A DNA stretch of 64,000 nucleotides from CAZGSN01 sp964371655 (GCA_964371655.1 CAYJOD010000007.1:81145-145144), one strand, 5' to 3'. Shown: positions 1 to 8,315, counted from the first letter of the stretch. Program-made: numbers and translations. Notes: a model not told the origin generated them from the letters alone.

Positions 1-1050
1 CCGGCACGTGCGGATCGCCGTCGAGCACGCCGTGCTCGTTTTCGTAGAAGGTGATGATCTCGTCGGGCCGGCGCCGGCGCTTGATCGTCTCGACGCGCAC
101 GCGAAACGGCTCCCAGACCTCTTTGCCGGCAATGACGCGGCGGTAGCGCCCATCGCGGCAGTCCTCGATCCAGGAGTCGATGGCATCCATGAAGGTGTAG
201 GTCGCGCCCCAGGCGAGGTCGTTGGTGCGACCGAGCAGCGTCCCGGGCAGCCCCGGCATGGTAGCGGCGACGCAGTAGCGTTCGCCCCATTCGAGGACGA
301 CTTCCGCCCACACGGCCGGCAAGCGGTTGGCTTCGAGGTGCGGATCGTTGGCCAGCAAGGCGCGACCGCTGGCGGTCTTGCGGCCGCAGATCGCCCAGTT
401 GTTGGAGGCGACGGCGCGCGGCAGGGCCACGTTCCAGCGCACCTCCGGCGGCACCATGCGCTCGCCGAGCTGCACACGCTTGACCAGATCCACGTCGAGA
501 GCCGTGAGTAATCCGGGAAACAGCGCCTCCAGGTGGACGCGCGACACACCCGCTTGCACCATCTCGACGAGCAGGCGCTCCATCTGCCCCTGGCTCTGCG
601 CCAGGGCGACGTAACCGGTAAGCCGCGCCATCAGGATGGAGTCGCGAATGGTCCAGGGCTCGAAGCGGTAGCCCAGGAGCCGCAACTCCCATGGCAGACG
701 GCGCGCCAAGACCGCGTTGGCGCCGTCGCAGTAGGCCTGCGCGATGCGCCGCGGGCCCTCGGCAAGGCGCTCGACTTCCACCCCGGCGCCGCCGTCGAAG
801 TGCATTCGCCGGAAGAAGCGATCGAGCCCAAGCATCTCGTCGCTGTCACGTAGTAACTCGCAGGCGCGCCCTTGCCCGAGGATGCGTACCAACAGCATCT
901 GCAAGCCGCGGTCGCGCGCGTGGCAGTCGCCGAGACCGCGATAGAGGTCGGCCTCGGTAGAGGCGAGCACGTGCGGTACGCCGTGCTCGTCACGGTGGAT
1001 GCTTATCTCCGCGTCGCCATGGATGGTCCAGGAGTCCCGCCGTCGCATCG
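1..1050 (-). CDS. Penicillin acylase family protein (3' end outside window)
   Basis: N-terminal-nucleophile hydrolase of the penicillin/cephalosporin/acyl-homoserine-lactone acylase family (peptidase family S45), which cleaves amide bonds after autoprocessing into two chains. The frame runs from ATG at 1050 to the window edge with no stop, giving the first 350 residues. The signature ASNNWAICG sits at residues 214-222, so Ser215 would be the new N-terminal nucleophile after cleavage, and SGRALLANDPHL follows at 227-238 as in the family. The start is supported by GGAAAGGA about 8 bases upstream. No obvious signal peptide is visible at the N-terminus, although characterised members are usually periplasmic. 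The substrate cannot be read from the sequence. The family call is firm; the C-terminal half of the beta chain lies outside the window. Confidence 0.9.
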
Positions 1051-1153
1051 ATGCAGATCCTTTCCGGTACGGCTTGCTAGCGTGTTGAGAAGTCCATCGG
1101 AAAGCCGCAGACCCGGTCGAACGGAAGAACCCTCACCCTAACCCTCTCCCAGG

Positions 1154-1284
1154 GAGATCGTCGATTTTCTCCGGCACGGCGGTTGCGCGAGTTTCATGCC
1201 GCCTGGTAGGGCCGGCTGTGCCGGCCTTATTCTCCACCCGACCGGCCGGTACAACCGGCCCTACGCGACTTTATCGACAGTCTC
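1154..1284 (-). repeat. 131-bp variant of the GAGACTGTCGAT element with a different core
   Basis: The ends are gagatcgtcgat (1154-1165) and atcgacagtctc (1273-1284), matching the terminal inverted repeats of the 161-bp family. The subterminal TTTTCTCCG block is also shared. The centre is a different palindrome (tagggccgg at about 1207 against ccggcccta at about 1263) in place of the usual AACAGGAAAC hairpin. It lies between a CCCTCTCCC block and a GGGGGAGAGGG block. Confidence 0.7.
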
Positions 1285-1323
1285 AAGGGGGAGAGGGGAG
1301 CTTTACCTTCTCCCTCTCCCTTT

Positions 1324-1484
1324 GAGACTGTCGATAAATCCGAATGGAAAACAGGAAACGGGAAACCGGAAACCGGACACTGGGCTATGCTTACGCAGAA
1401 TGGCCGGTTTTTGATTTTCGGTCTCCGGTTTCCTGTTCTCCATTCTCCGAGCGACGGCCTGTTGCAGAGAAAATCGACAGTCTC
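1324..1484 (+). repeat. 161-bp MITE-like element, copy 1
   Basis: Exact 12-bp terminal inverted repeats: GAGACTGTCGAT at 1324-1335 and its complement at 1473-1484. The internal arms GAATGGAAAACAGGAAAC and GTTTCCTGTTCTCCATTC pair. CTTT is present directly on both sides (1320-1323 and 1485-1488), as expected of a target duplication. Removing the element and one CTTT restores CCCTCTCCC-TTT-GGGAGAGGG. Confidence 0.85.
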
Positions 1485-1564
1485 CTTTGGGAGAGGGACG
1501 GGGTGAGGGCGACGGCGCACGCACACGTGCCTCATGGTCTTCGGTGAACTTTCAACTCAGCACT

Positions 1565-2095
1565 CTACTCGCCCAAGACCGCCAGGCGCTTATCGAGCTC
1601 TTCCCTGGGCAGGGTAGCCGGGTAGCGCCAGATCGCATCCATGAGCAAACGCAACTCCTCGAAGCGCGGGCTGAGGGGGTCAGCCGCGCACAGCGGGCGG
1701 GCCTGATCGCGCCATAGCTCCGCCTCGACGAGACGCGTCAGCAAGTCCGCCGCCAGCCCGCCTTGCGGGTCGCGCTCGTGCCAGTGTCCCTTACCTGTCC
1801 GCAGCGCGGCTTCCATCTTGGCGATCGCCGCTGCACATGACTCGGCTTTGTACGAAGCCAACGCCGCCAGGGCTTTCTGACGTTCGCGGCGCTCGTCCTC
1901 TTCCTCACGCTGCTCGGCATCGTCACTGTCGGGCTGCTCTGGTTTGGCGGCGAGCTCGTGCTCCGCCTTGGCGGCGATCGGTTGCGGCTTGGGCTCGGGG
2001 GCACACGAGCTCGTGCAGCCGAGCATACCGCCGGCGAGAAGCGCGCCGAACAACGGCATGGCAAGGAGGTGGATTCGCATCTGCGGACTGTTCAT
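1565..2095 (-). CDS. Predicted lipoprotein of unknown function
   Basis: A 176-residue protein with a type II signal peptide: a hydrophobic stretch at about residues 9-26 ends in GMLGC, a lipobox that would place a lipidated Cys at residue 27. The following region (about 30-75) is rich in Glu, Lys, Pro and Gln, with an acidic EQREEEDERRERQ helix. The C-terminal 100 residues look helical and contain two Cys (in SCAA and LCAA) that could form a disulfide. I do not recognise a family. Translation could begin at residue 1 or at Met6; neither has a strong ribosome binding site. Both flanks carry repeats, so it appears to be transcribed alone. Confidence 0.7.
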   Translation of the reverse strand: MNSPQMRIHLLAMPLFGALLAGGMLGCTSSCAPEPKPQPIAAKAEHELAAKPEQPDSDDAEQREEEDERRERQKALAALASYKAESCAAAIAKMEAALRTGKGHWHERDPQGGLAADLLTRLVEAELWRDQARPLCAADPLSPRFEELRLLMDAIWRYPATLPREELDKRLAVLGE

Positions 2096-2182
2096 ACACG
2101 TTTCGGGTCACGATCCAAGCGGGCGCGAATGCGTGGGGACCACACTCATCCACGCTGCCCCCGGAGCTAGAAGAGCGCGGAC

Positions 2183-2321
2183 AATCCCACGAATCACCGC
2201 TCCCTAACGGTCGCGGCTCAGGTCGATATCCTCCGGTTTTTTGCCAGGTCAGAGCCGCGCGCGTCAGCAAGCGGTTAGCGCGTGAATGCTCCCGTAGACG
2301 CACGACGGGCCGTGCATCTAC
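2183..2321 (+). repeat. Dispersed repeat family B, copy 1
   Basis: About 139 bp running from ATCCCACGAATCACCGCTCC through GGTCGCGGCTC and AGAGCCGCGCGCGT to CCGTGCATCTAC. Two other near-full copies lie at 13501-13632 and, reversed, at 26252-26393. Short fragments lie near 4620 and 20471. The unit contains paired GAGCCGCG and CGCGGCTC arms. Confidence 0.75.
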
Positions 2322-2390
2322 ATTCTCCAACCGATCCACCGTCGGACCGTCGACCTAGCCGCCGGCGCTGTGCCCTCGCGCCGGTTCGCT

Positions 2391-3206
2391 TCAAATCAAC
2401 AAGCCACCGCCGACACCGATCTCATAAGCCATCGACAGGCCGAGACCGAGGCTGACCAGCGCCGCCATGGCGCGCACCGTGACGTGCACGCGGCCGAAGC
2501 GATCAGGAGTGAAGTGAAGAGGCAGGGCGAGCAAGACACTCATACCCATCATGCCGCCGATCGAGCCCACTCCGAACGCCGCAACGTAGGCGAGTCCGAG
2601 CCGCGGCGACGGAATCGTCGACAACACCAGGAGCATCAACGCGGCGCTGCCGGCGAGGCCATGGACGATGCCGATGAGAAGCGGCCGCGTGCTGAATCCC
2701 AACCCGTGATGCGTGTGGGTGGCAGGCTCGGGGGATCCGTCGTGCACATGCGGATGCAGATGCGCATGCCCGCCATGCTGGTGCCGGTGCAGGTGCAAAC
2801 GCGCCCCGCGCCCGATCTTCCACAACGCGTTGCCGCCGAGCCCGATCAGCATCAGCGCCACGACGAGCTCGAGCCCCAACTGGGTGCGCGCGCTGATCTC
2901 GACGTGCAGGACCATCACGACAACCGCCGCTACGCCCAGCGCCAGCGTGTGCCCGATGCCCCAGGCGGCGCCGACCAGCGACGAGCTGAACACGCTCTTG
3001 CGCGCGCCGACGATCGTCCACACCGCGGCCAAATGATCCGCGTCGAGGGCGTGCTTCAACCCGAAGACGAGGCCGGCGCCGAGAATGGATAGGGCCGGCA
3101 CCCACGATGTAGCGAAGCTGTCGCGACCGAGGCTGGCGAGCACAGCGCCCAACACGGTGTTGCCGGGTTCAATTGCGACGACGAGCCCGGGCACGATGCC
3201 ATTCAT
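2391..3206 (-). CDS. Nickel/cobalt transporter, NiCoT/UreH-like
   Basis: A 271-residue polytopic inner-membrane protein with about six hydrophobic segments. Residues 51-58 read KHALDADH, the His-x4-Asp-His signature of the NiCoT/HoxN-type and related UreH-like nickel or cobalt importers. A second conserved-looking segment, GIGHTLALG, follows in the next helix. A strongly His-rich loop (residues about 136-168) probably buffers metal. The likely role is Ni2+ or Co2+ transport. Cobalt would be relevant to the B12 locus 48 kb away, but no cobalamin-box sequence is visible upstream of this gene, so coregulation is not supported. Direction of transport (uptake or RcnA-like efflux) cannot be decided from sequence. 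Confidence 0.85.
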   Translation of the reverse strand: MNGIVPGLVVAIEPGNTVLGAVLASLGRDSFATSWVPALSILGAGLVFGLKHALDADHLAAVWTIVGARKSVFSSSLVGAAWGIGHTLALGVAAVVVMVLHVEISARTQLGLELVVALMLIGLGGNALWKIGRGARLHLHRHQHGGHAHLHPHVHDGSPEPATHTHHGLGFSTRPLLIGIVHGLAGSAALMLLVLSTIPSPRLGLAYVAAFGVGSIGGMMGMSVLLALPLHFTPDRFGRVHVTVRAMAALVSLGLGLSMAYEIGVGGGLLI

Positions 3207-3345
3207 GCTTGGTCCTCTACATCAATCCGTGTCGCTCGCGCTACCTGTCGCACCGACAAAGCGGGAGCACGCTTGTCCTGAACCGCGTCGAAGGGCTCTC
3301 GCGCGCCAAAGGCACGGCTGGTTACGGGTACAGGGTCGGGTTGAT

Positions 3346-3375
3346 TCCGAACGCAGCTTGCTCCGTTCGGAATCA
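3346..3375. terminator. Hairpin ATTCCGAACG/CGTTCGGAAT upstream of the transporter
   Basis: A perfect 10-bp inverted repeat with a 10-base loop lies between two minus-strand genes, just after the stop of the 3378-3752 gene in its reading direction. There is no following T-run, so factor-independent termination is only a possibility. Confidence 0.45.
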
Positions 3376-3377
3376 CG

Positions 3378-3752
3378 TCAGGGAGGTGGCTGCTGCGTAG
3401 CTGGATGGGTAACCGCCGACGGTTGGCGTGTAAGAAAATCGGCAATTACGGATGTAAGGTGATTGCTAAGCAAGTAGCCGGTAAGCGCAACGATACCGGC
3501 AACGACAAAAATTGCACCGCGGACAAAGCTCACCTGGTGACGCAGTTGGTCTATCTTGTCTCCTTGGGTGCCGATGTCGGAAATGGCTCGATCTAACTTT
3601 GACATCACGGCTCCAAGGTCGCGTTGAACCGCCATTACTGCTTGGAGCGTAAACGAATGGTCAGCTTGGCCAGGGCCATAGCCGATAGTTTCCGGCTTGT
3701 CCGCTGGCTCGGTGCGTTCCTGACGCGGCTCTGATCGCTTTGTCGCCACCAT
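3378..3752 (-). CDS. Small membrane-anchored protein of unknown function (cassette gene 2)
   Basis: A 124-residue protein whose ATG lies 4 bases after the stop of the gene at 3757-4032, so the two are cotranscribed and probably translationally coupled. The N-terminal third is polar. Residues about 35-75 (FTLQAVMAVQRDLGAVMSKL and onward) form a likely coiled coil. One transmembrane helix follows (about 78-101, FVRGAIFVVAGIVALTGYLL), with a short Pro/Gln-rich tail. I do not recognise a named family. The layout resembles small effector or immunity-type membrane proteins, but this is inference. Base composition is visibly lower in GC than that of neighbouring genes, consistent with an acquired cassette. 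Confidence 0.65.
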   Translation of the reverse strand: MVATKRSEPRQERTEPADKPETIGYGPGQADHSFTLQAVMAVQRDLGAVMSKLDRAISDIGTQGDKIDQLRHQVSFVRGAIFVVAGIVALTGYLLSNHLTSVIADFLTRQPSAVTHPATQQPPP

Positions 3753-3756
3753 GTCC

Positions 3757-4032
3757 TCAGGAAGGCTCCTTTTCCCAGTGGAGCTTGAACCACTCCCAAA
3801 TATCAGGGTTGGCCCGCCCCGCATAATTTTGAACGGAAAGACAGAGCCCTGCCGTCGACGACTCACCGCTGCGTATTCCGATTGATTCAGCTAGATCGCG
3901 GATTGCTCCATCGTAATGGACCAACCATGCATTTTCGGCCAATTTGTAGCGATTCGTCGCCTCAATTTTCTCTTCGAGATTCGCGGCGACCTTCGCTGGA
4001 TCACGCAATGCGATTACTGTGAAGACCGGCAT
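3757..4032 (-). CDS. Small soluble protein of unknown function (cassette gene 1)
   Basis: A 91-residue protein starting MPVFTVIAL, first gene of a two-gene unit with the membrane protein that follows 4 bases downstream. An upstream in-frame Met (4071) exists, but the MPVF start gives the compact globular protein. It reads as a mixed alpha/beta fold with a conserved-looking core (ENAWLVHYDGAIRDLAESIG) and a C-terminal WEWFKLHWEK helix. I recall similar short proteins ending in an LWEW-like motif in many bacteria without an assigned function. GC content is low relative to the window. Function is unknown. Confidence 0.6.
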   Translation of the reverse strand: MPVFTVIALRDPAKVAANLEEKIEATNRYKLAENAWLVHYDGAIRDLAESIGIRSGESSTAGLCLSVQNYAGRANPDIWEWFKLHWEKEPS

Positions 4033-4219
4033 TCCGCATCCTCGATTATAGGATGCCGGCGCAAGAGACAAGGACAGGAGCGATGCCTACTTCAGAATGA
4101 CCACGCCCCGGCCACGAAGGTCGTTGCCAATCGCGGCCGGTCGTGCCAGTCGAATGGAGTGCAGATAGAGCGTTGCCGACGACACGTTGCCGACCCGATC
4201 GCGTATTGAGGAGTCTCCC

Positions 4220-4552
4220 ATGACTAGTCTTGCCGAACGCCAGTGTATTCCCTGTAAAGGCGGCGTACCGCCGTTGAGCGGCGCCGAGAGCGCGCGCTTG
4301 CTCGCCGAGCTCGACGGCTGGCAGGTCGTCGACAACCATCATCTCGAGAAGCAGTACACGTTCAAGAACTTCGTCGACGCGCTGGCCTTGGTGAACCGTA
4401 TCGGTGCGATCGCCGAGGAGCAGAACCATCACCCCGACTTGTTCCTGGCTTGGGGAAAGGTCGGCGTGACGATCTGGACCCACAAGATCAACGGCCTCAC
4501 CGAAAGCGACTTCGTGCTCGCGGCGAAGTGCGACGTCGCGGCCGCCTCGTAG
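4220..4552 (+). CDS. phhB: Pterin-4a-carbinolamine dehydratase
   Basis: A 110-residue enzyme that dehydrates 4a-hydroxytetrahydropterin, recycling the cofactor of aromatic amino acid hydroxylases. In bacteria it also occurs near molybdopterin or folate functions. The family active-site pattern is complete: EEQNHHPDLFLAWGKVGVTIW (about residues 65-85) with tandem His, then WTHKINGLTESD. An in-frame upstream ATG (4187) exists, but GAGGAG seven bases before ATG 4220 and the family length of about 100 residues favour the downstream start. It stands alone, followed by a hairpin. A molybdopterin oxidoreductase lies about 0.65 kb downstream, which may be coincidental. Confidence 0.93.
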   Translation: MTSLAERQCIPCKGGVPPLSGAESARLLAELDGWQVVDNHHLEKQYTFKNFVDALALVNRIGAIAEEQNHHPDLFLAWGKVGVTIWTHKINGLTESDFVLAAKCDVAAAS

Positions 4553-5214
4553 CCCGCATCTCGTATCTCGCTGCCCAGCGACGAGCCGACCTCACAAACG
4601 CCGCCACCGGCGTTTGTCGGCGCAGAGCCGCGACCGTAAGCGAGCGGTGATTCGTGGGATTCCCGCGCCCGACTGGTGCCCCTGTATCAGAACCTCCGCA
4701 ATGATCTCGGCCCCTCTCTGGCCCGATCCGAAGATCATTCTCGCGCCAAGACGCAAAGCCGCAAAGGAGAGAACCACACCAATAGCTATTTGAATCTCGC
4801 TCGGATGGGATTCACTTCGCACTCCAACTCAACCCGAAAACATCAGTTGGACTGCCAGGTCGCGATCAGTCTGGTAGTGCGCGCCCTTCGAGACGCGACC
4901 TGAGAACCCTTCGATACGCTTCGCTACTCAGGAGGCCGCTCCTCAGGGCGAACGGGAAAAATTGGTGCAACTGTCGTTACACCGTTCGCCCTGAGGAGGC
5001 GCCCGCTTTTGGCGCCGTCTCGAAGGGCGCATCAGTGACCGCAGACGGAAAGTGAGGTCTTCGGGCTCAACGTCTTGTCCTTTGCGCCTTGGCGCCTTTG
5101 CGCGAGCCCTTCTTTCTTCGGATCAGGCCGCACCCTCCCCGCTGGAACACGCCCCTGGGGCGGCGTTCCGTCTGCGCTTGCAACACGCCGGGTTCTGAGA
5201 TCAGAAGGTTTGCC
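4553..5214. other. Intergenic region with a hairpin and repeats
   Basis: No gene is visible. It contains the hairpin at 4594-4617 and a fragment of repeat family B in minus orientation (about 4620-4668). Two distant arms follow (CTCGCGCCAAGACGCAAAGC near 4740 and GCGCCTTGGCGCCTTTGCGC near 5085). These enclose a second inverted pair, CCCTTCGATACGCTTCGC (about 4917) against GCGCCGTCTCGAAGGGC (about 5011), so the region reads as nested palindromic repeats. Confidence 0.7.
4594..4617 (+). terminator. Hairpin after phhB
   Basis: A perfect 10-bp stem (ACAAACGCCG/CGGCGTTTGT) with a CCAC loop, 41 bases after the phhB stop. The T-run is missing, so this is a terminator-like hairpin rather than a textbook intrinsic terminator. 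Confidence 0.55.
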
Positions 5215-7365
5215 GTGAGCACTCACCTCCGCACCTGCAATCTCTGCGAAGCAATGTGCGGCCTCGTCGTCACGACCGAAGCGGCGCACGTCGTCGAAAT
5301 CAAGCCGGATCACGACGACCCGTTCAGCCGCGGTCATATCTGTCCCAAAGCGATCGCTCTCCAGGATCTACATGAAGACCCGGATCGCCTGCGTCATCCG
5401 CTGCGCCGGACGGCAGCGGGCTGGGAGCGGATCAGCTGGGACGATGCGTTTGCGGAGATTACGCAACAGGTCACCGCCATCCGCCGCGCCCATGGTCGTA
5501 ATGCGCTGGCGGTCTATCGCGGCAATCCGATCAGCCACAACTACGGGCTCGCCCTGTTTTCTCAGATTCTGGTTGAATCGCTGCGTACGGTGAACGTGTA
5601 CTCGTCCGGATCGGTGGACCAGTTTCCGGTGCAGCTCGCTTCGCTGCTCATGTTCGGCCATCAGTTCGTGTGGCCGGTGCCGGACATCGACCGCACCGAC
5701 TACTGGCTGATGCTGGGTGCCAACCCGGCGGTGTCCAACGGCAGCGCCATGACCGCGCCAGGGGTGACGAAACGCATTGCTGCCATCCGCGCGCGCGGCG
5801 GCAAGGTCGTTCTCATCGATCCGCGCCGCAACGAAACCGCCGCACTCGTCGACGAGCACCACTTCATTCGCCCGGGCGCCGATGCCTTGTTGCTGGCCGC
5901 CATGCTGCACACGCTGTCCACCGACGGAGCCATCAAGCTCGGACGCTTGGAAGGGCTGACAACCGGCAAGGCCGCGATTCACGTCATCGTCAAAGATTTC
6001 GCGCCGGAGCGCGTGGCGGCTGCCGTCGGCATCGAGGCGAGCACGATTCGCCGCTTGGCGCGCGAGTTCGCCGCCGCACCCACAGCGGTGAGTTACGGCC
6101 GCATGGGCACCTGCGCGCAGGAATTCGGCGCCACCACAAGCTGGCTCATCAACGTCCTCAACATCGTCACCGAGAATTTCGATCGCGCCGGCGGCGCCAT
6201 GTTCACGACCCCGGCGGTCGACATGCTCCTCAGTCGCCAGTTCGCCGGCAGCTATGCACGCCGGCACAGCCGCGTGCGCGGCCTGCCTGAGTTCGCCGAT
6301 GAGCTCCCCGTCGCCACCCTGGCCGATGAGATCGAAACGGCGGGAGCGGGTCAGATCCGTGGTCTGATCACGGTGGCGGGCAACCCGGTGCTGTCGGCGC
6401 CGAACGGAACCCGTCTCGATCGCGCTCTCGCGGAGCTGCCGTTCATGGTGTCGATCGACTACTACCTGAACGAAACGACGCGACACGCGAACATCATCCT
6501 GCCGCCGTTATCGCCGTTCGAGCGCGATCACTATGATGTCGTTTATGCGGCTCTCGCCGTGCACAACGTGGCCAAGTACAGCCCGGCGATTTTCGCCGCA
6601 GCGCCAGAGAGTCGCGACGATTGGGAGATCTGCCTCGAGGTCGCCATGCGCCTGCAGAAGGCGGACGGCTGGGTCGGCAACCTCGGCGCGCGCGCGCTGG
6701 GACCGTTGCTGCGCCGCCTCGGACCACGGCGAATGCTCAACCTCATGTTGCGTTTCGGGCCCTACGGCGATCGCTTCGGCTGGTCGGGCAAAGGGATCTC
6801 GGTGCAACGACTCCTACGTGAGCCGCACGGCATCGATCTCGGAGCGCTGCAGCCTTGTCTGCCACAACGGCTGGCGACCAAGGATGGGCACATCGATCTG
6901 GCCCCCGCCGTCTTTCGCGCCGACATTCAACGTCTGCAAAGCCGGCTGACCGCAAACGGCGTACGCACCAACGGCGACCTGCTGCTGATCGGGCGCCGGC
7001 AACTGCGCAGCAGCAACTCGTGGATGCACAACTGGGAGCGCCTGGTGCGCGGCCGTGAGCGCTGCACCCTGTTCATGCATCCGACCGACGCCGCGGCGCG
7101 TGGCGTGCACGACGAGCAGATGGTTCGCGTGACCTCGCGCACCGGTACGATCGAGGTTGCGGTAGCGATCACCGACGACATCATGCCCGGGGTCATCAGC
7201 CTGCCCCACGGCTGGGGGCACAACCGTGCCGGCACCCGGCTGCAGATCGCTGCGGCCCATCCGGGCGTGAGCCTCAACGACATTGCCGACGAAGATTTGC
7301 TGGATCCACTTTCGGGCACGGCCGCCTTGAACGGAATCCCCGCCACCGTCATCCCCGCGGGCTAG
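5215..7365 (+). CDS. Molybdopterin-dependent oxidoreductase, DMSO reductase family
   Basis: A 716-residue catalytic subunit of the DMSO reductase/formate dehydrogenase superfamily. Residues 8-43 carry C-x2-C-x3-C-x27-C (CNLCEAMC, then GHICPKA), the ligands of a [4Fe-4S] cluster. Molybdopterin and molydopterin-dinucleotide domains follow, the latter near the C-terminus (MVRVTSRTGTIEVAVAITDD, then LPHGWGHN). The GTG start at 5215 has AGAAGG six bases upstream; the frame is open further upstream through repeat DNA. At the region where formate dehydrogenases carry Sec or Cys, the sequence reads SSGSVDQFP, so Ser may be the Mo/W ligand. No twin-arginine signal is present, which suggests a cytoplasmic enzyme. 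No electron-transfer subunit is adjacent and the substrate is unknown. Confidence 0.88.
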   Translation: MSTHLRTCNLCEAMCGLVVTTEAAHVVEIKPDHDDPFSRGHICPKAIALQDLHEDPDRLRHPLRRTAAGWERISWDDAFAEITQQVTAIRRAHGRNALAVYRGNPISHNYGLALFSQILVESLRTVNVYSSGSVDQFPVQLASLLMFGHQFVWPVPDIDRTDYWLMLGANPAVSNGSAMTAPGVTKRIAAIRARGGKVVLIDPRRNETAALVDEHHFIRPGADALLLAAMLHTLSTDGAIKLGRLEGLTTGKAAIHVIVKDFAPERVAAAVGIEASTIRRLAREFAAAPTAVSYGRMGTCAQEFGATTSWLINVLNIVTENFDRAGGAMFTTPAVDMLLSRQFAGSYARRHSRVRGLPEFADELPVATLADEIETAGAGQIRGLITVAGNPVLSAPNGTRLDRALAELPFMVSIDYYLNETTRHANIILPPLSPFERDHYDVVYAALAVHNVAKYSPAIFAAAPESRDDWEICLEVAMRLQKADGWVGNLGARALGPLLRRLGPRRMLNLMLRFGPYGDRFGWSGKGISVQRLLREPHGIDLGALQPCLPQRLATKDGHIDLAPAVFRADIQRLQSRLTANGVRTNGDLLLIGRRQLRSSNSWMHNWERLVRGRERCTLFMHPTDAAARGVHDEQMVRVTSRTGTIEVAVAITDDIMPGVISLPHGWGHNRAGTRLQIAAAHPGVSLNDIADEDLLDPLSGTAALNGIPATVIPAG

Positions 7366-7370
7366 CCAGA

Positions 7371-7463
7371 TTTTTTCACCGCAGAGACGCGGAGACGCAG
7401 AGAGATCTATGGTTCGCAGAACATCTTTCTTCTCTGCGCCTCTGCGTCTCTGCGGTGAAAAAC
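7371..7463. terminator. Large inverted repeat (family D) between convergent genes
   Basis: Left arm TTTTTTCACCGCAGAGACGC (7371-7390, continuing to about 7404). Right arm CTCTGCGTCTCTGCGGTG at about 7440-7457 followed by AAAAA. The stem, with A/T runs at both ends, sits exactly between the convergent oxidoreductase and thioesterase genes and could terminate transcription both ways. Related arms occur at about 4740/5085, 14787/15080, 17977/18095 and 28344/28625. Confidence 0.65.
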
Positions 7464-7478
7464 TTTGTCCGATCGAGG

Positions 7479-7895
7479 TCAGTCAGCCCGGCTCTTCTCC
7501 CGTAGCTTGGCGTCGAACTTGGCGCGGTCGACGACGTAGCGGATGTGAATGCCTTCACCGACCTTCTCACGCTCGTCGAATGCGGTCACCTTGAACGTCA
7601 GCTTGCGGCCATCGACGGCGGCGAGCTCGGACGACACCCGCACCTGTGAGCCTACCGGGGTTGGCGCAAAGTGAGAGATCTCGTTGCGTGAGCCGACCGT
7701 CATCTGGGTTGGATCGAGATGGGCGGCGGCCAGGGTCGCCGAGACGATTTCCATCCTGGCAATCATGTCGGGCGTCGACCACACCGCCGGCAGCGCAACA
7801 CCGTCGGCCCCCTCACGCTCGGCGAGTGCGGCGGCGGTGACCTCGTGAGTGACCGTGTAGGTTCGTTCGGCAGCGATTCCCGGTTCGATGGACAT
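7479..7895 (-). CDS. Hotdog-fold thioesterase, FlK-like
   Basis: A 138-residue cytoplasmic hotdog-fold protein resembling fluoroacetyl-CoA thioesterase (FlK) and related acyl-CoA thioesterases. The family order is visible: an N-terminal strand (RTYTVTHEVT), the conserved VWSTPDMIARMEIVS helix start (about 38-52), then GSRNEISHFAPTPVGSQVRV and the closing strands GRKLTFKVTAFDE and GEGIHIRYVVD. GGGAGA six bases before ATG 7895 supports the start. It probably hydrolyses a small or branched acyl-CoA; true fluoroacetate resistance cannot be claimed, because the family is broad. Convergent with the molybdopterin enzyme. Confidence 0.85.
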   Translation of the reverse strand: MSIEPGIAAERTYTVTHEVTAAALAEREGADGVALPAVWSTPDMIARMEIVSATLAAAHLDPTQMTVGSRNEISHFAPTPVGSQVRVSSELAAVDGRKLTFKVTAFDEREKVGEGIHIRYVVDRAKFDAKLREKSRAD

Positions 7896-8315
7896 GTCGA
7901 TCTCCCTTCTCGTATCTCGTATCTCGTTTCAGAAGAACCGGTAAGCCCCACGTCGATGCTAGGGTCCTGAGTCGTAAGTTCGCGACGAAAATGGAGCCTC
8001 GATAATTGCCATCGCCCTCACCCCGGCCCTCTCCCAGAGGGAGAAAGGCAAGCTCCCCTCTCCCTCTGGAGATTTTCGATAAATGCGAATGGAAAACAGG
8101 AAACGGGAAACCGGGGACCGAAAACTGGGCAATGCTCATGCAGAAAGGCCGGTTTTCCATTTTCGGTTTCCGGTTTCCTGTTTTTCATTCTCCGATCGAC
8201 GGCCGGTCGCGGAGATAATCGACAGTCTCTCTGGGAGAGGGTTAGGGTGAGGGCTCTTCGTTCAGACGACCCGGTAGTTCTTCGGCGAACATCTGACTCA
8301 GGACACTAGCGCATC
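7896..8315. other. Intergenic region carrying repeat DNA
   Basis: No gene is visible. Apart from about 100 bp next to the thioesterase start, it is occupied by CCCTCACCCC/CCCTCTCCC palindromic repeats, the 161-bp element copy 2 (8069-8229), and a conserved tail (TTCGGCGAACATCTGACTCAGGAC, 8281-8304) that also precedes the gene at 31796. Confidence 0.75.
8069..8229 (+). repeat. 161-bp MITE-like element, copy 2
   Basis: The right terminal repeat ATCGACAGTCTC (8218-8229) is intact; the left (GAGATTTTCGAT) has diverged. The length is exactly 161 bp. TCTG flanks both ends (8065-8068 and 8230-8233). Excision restores CCCTCTCCC-TCT-GGGAGAGGGTTAGGG, a neat palindrome. Confidence 0.85.

Larger units (their letters stand above)
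1051..1564. other. Intergenic region filled with palindromic repeats
   Basis: No gene is visible. The stretch holds a CCCTCACCCTAACCCTCTCCC-type repeat, a 131-bp variant of the terminal-inverted-repeat element (1154-1284), and a complete 161-bp copy (1324-1484) followed by GGGAGAGGG and a short tail that also follows other copies. Confidence 0.8.

Noticed and set aside
3207..3377. Possible cobalamin riboswitch upstream of the nickel/cobalt transporter
   Set aside because: No B12 box or aptamer blocks are present on the minus strand in this interval.
5089..5214. Extended N-terminus of the molybdopterin oxidoreductase (ATG 5089)
   Set aside because: This segment lies in family D repeat DNA, and the GTG at 5215 has a well-placed ribosome binding site just before the Cys motif.
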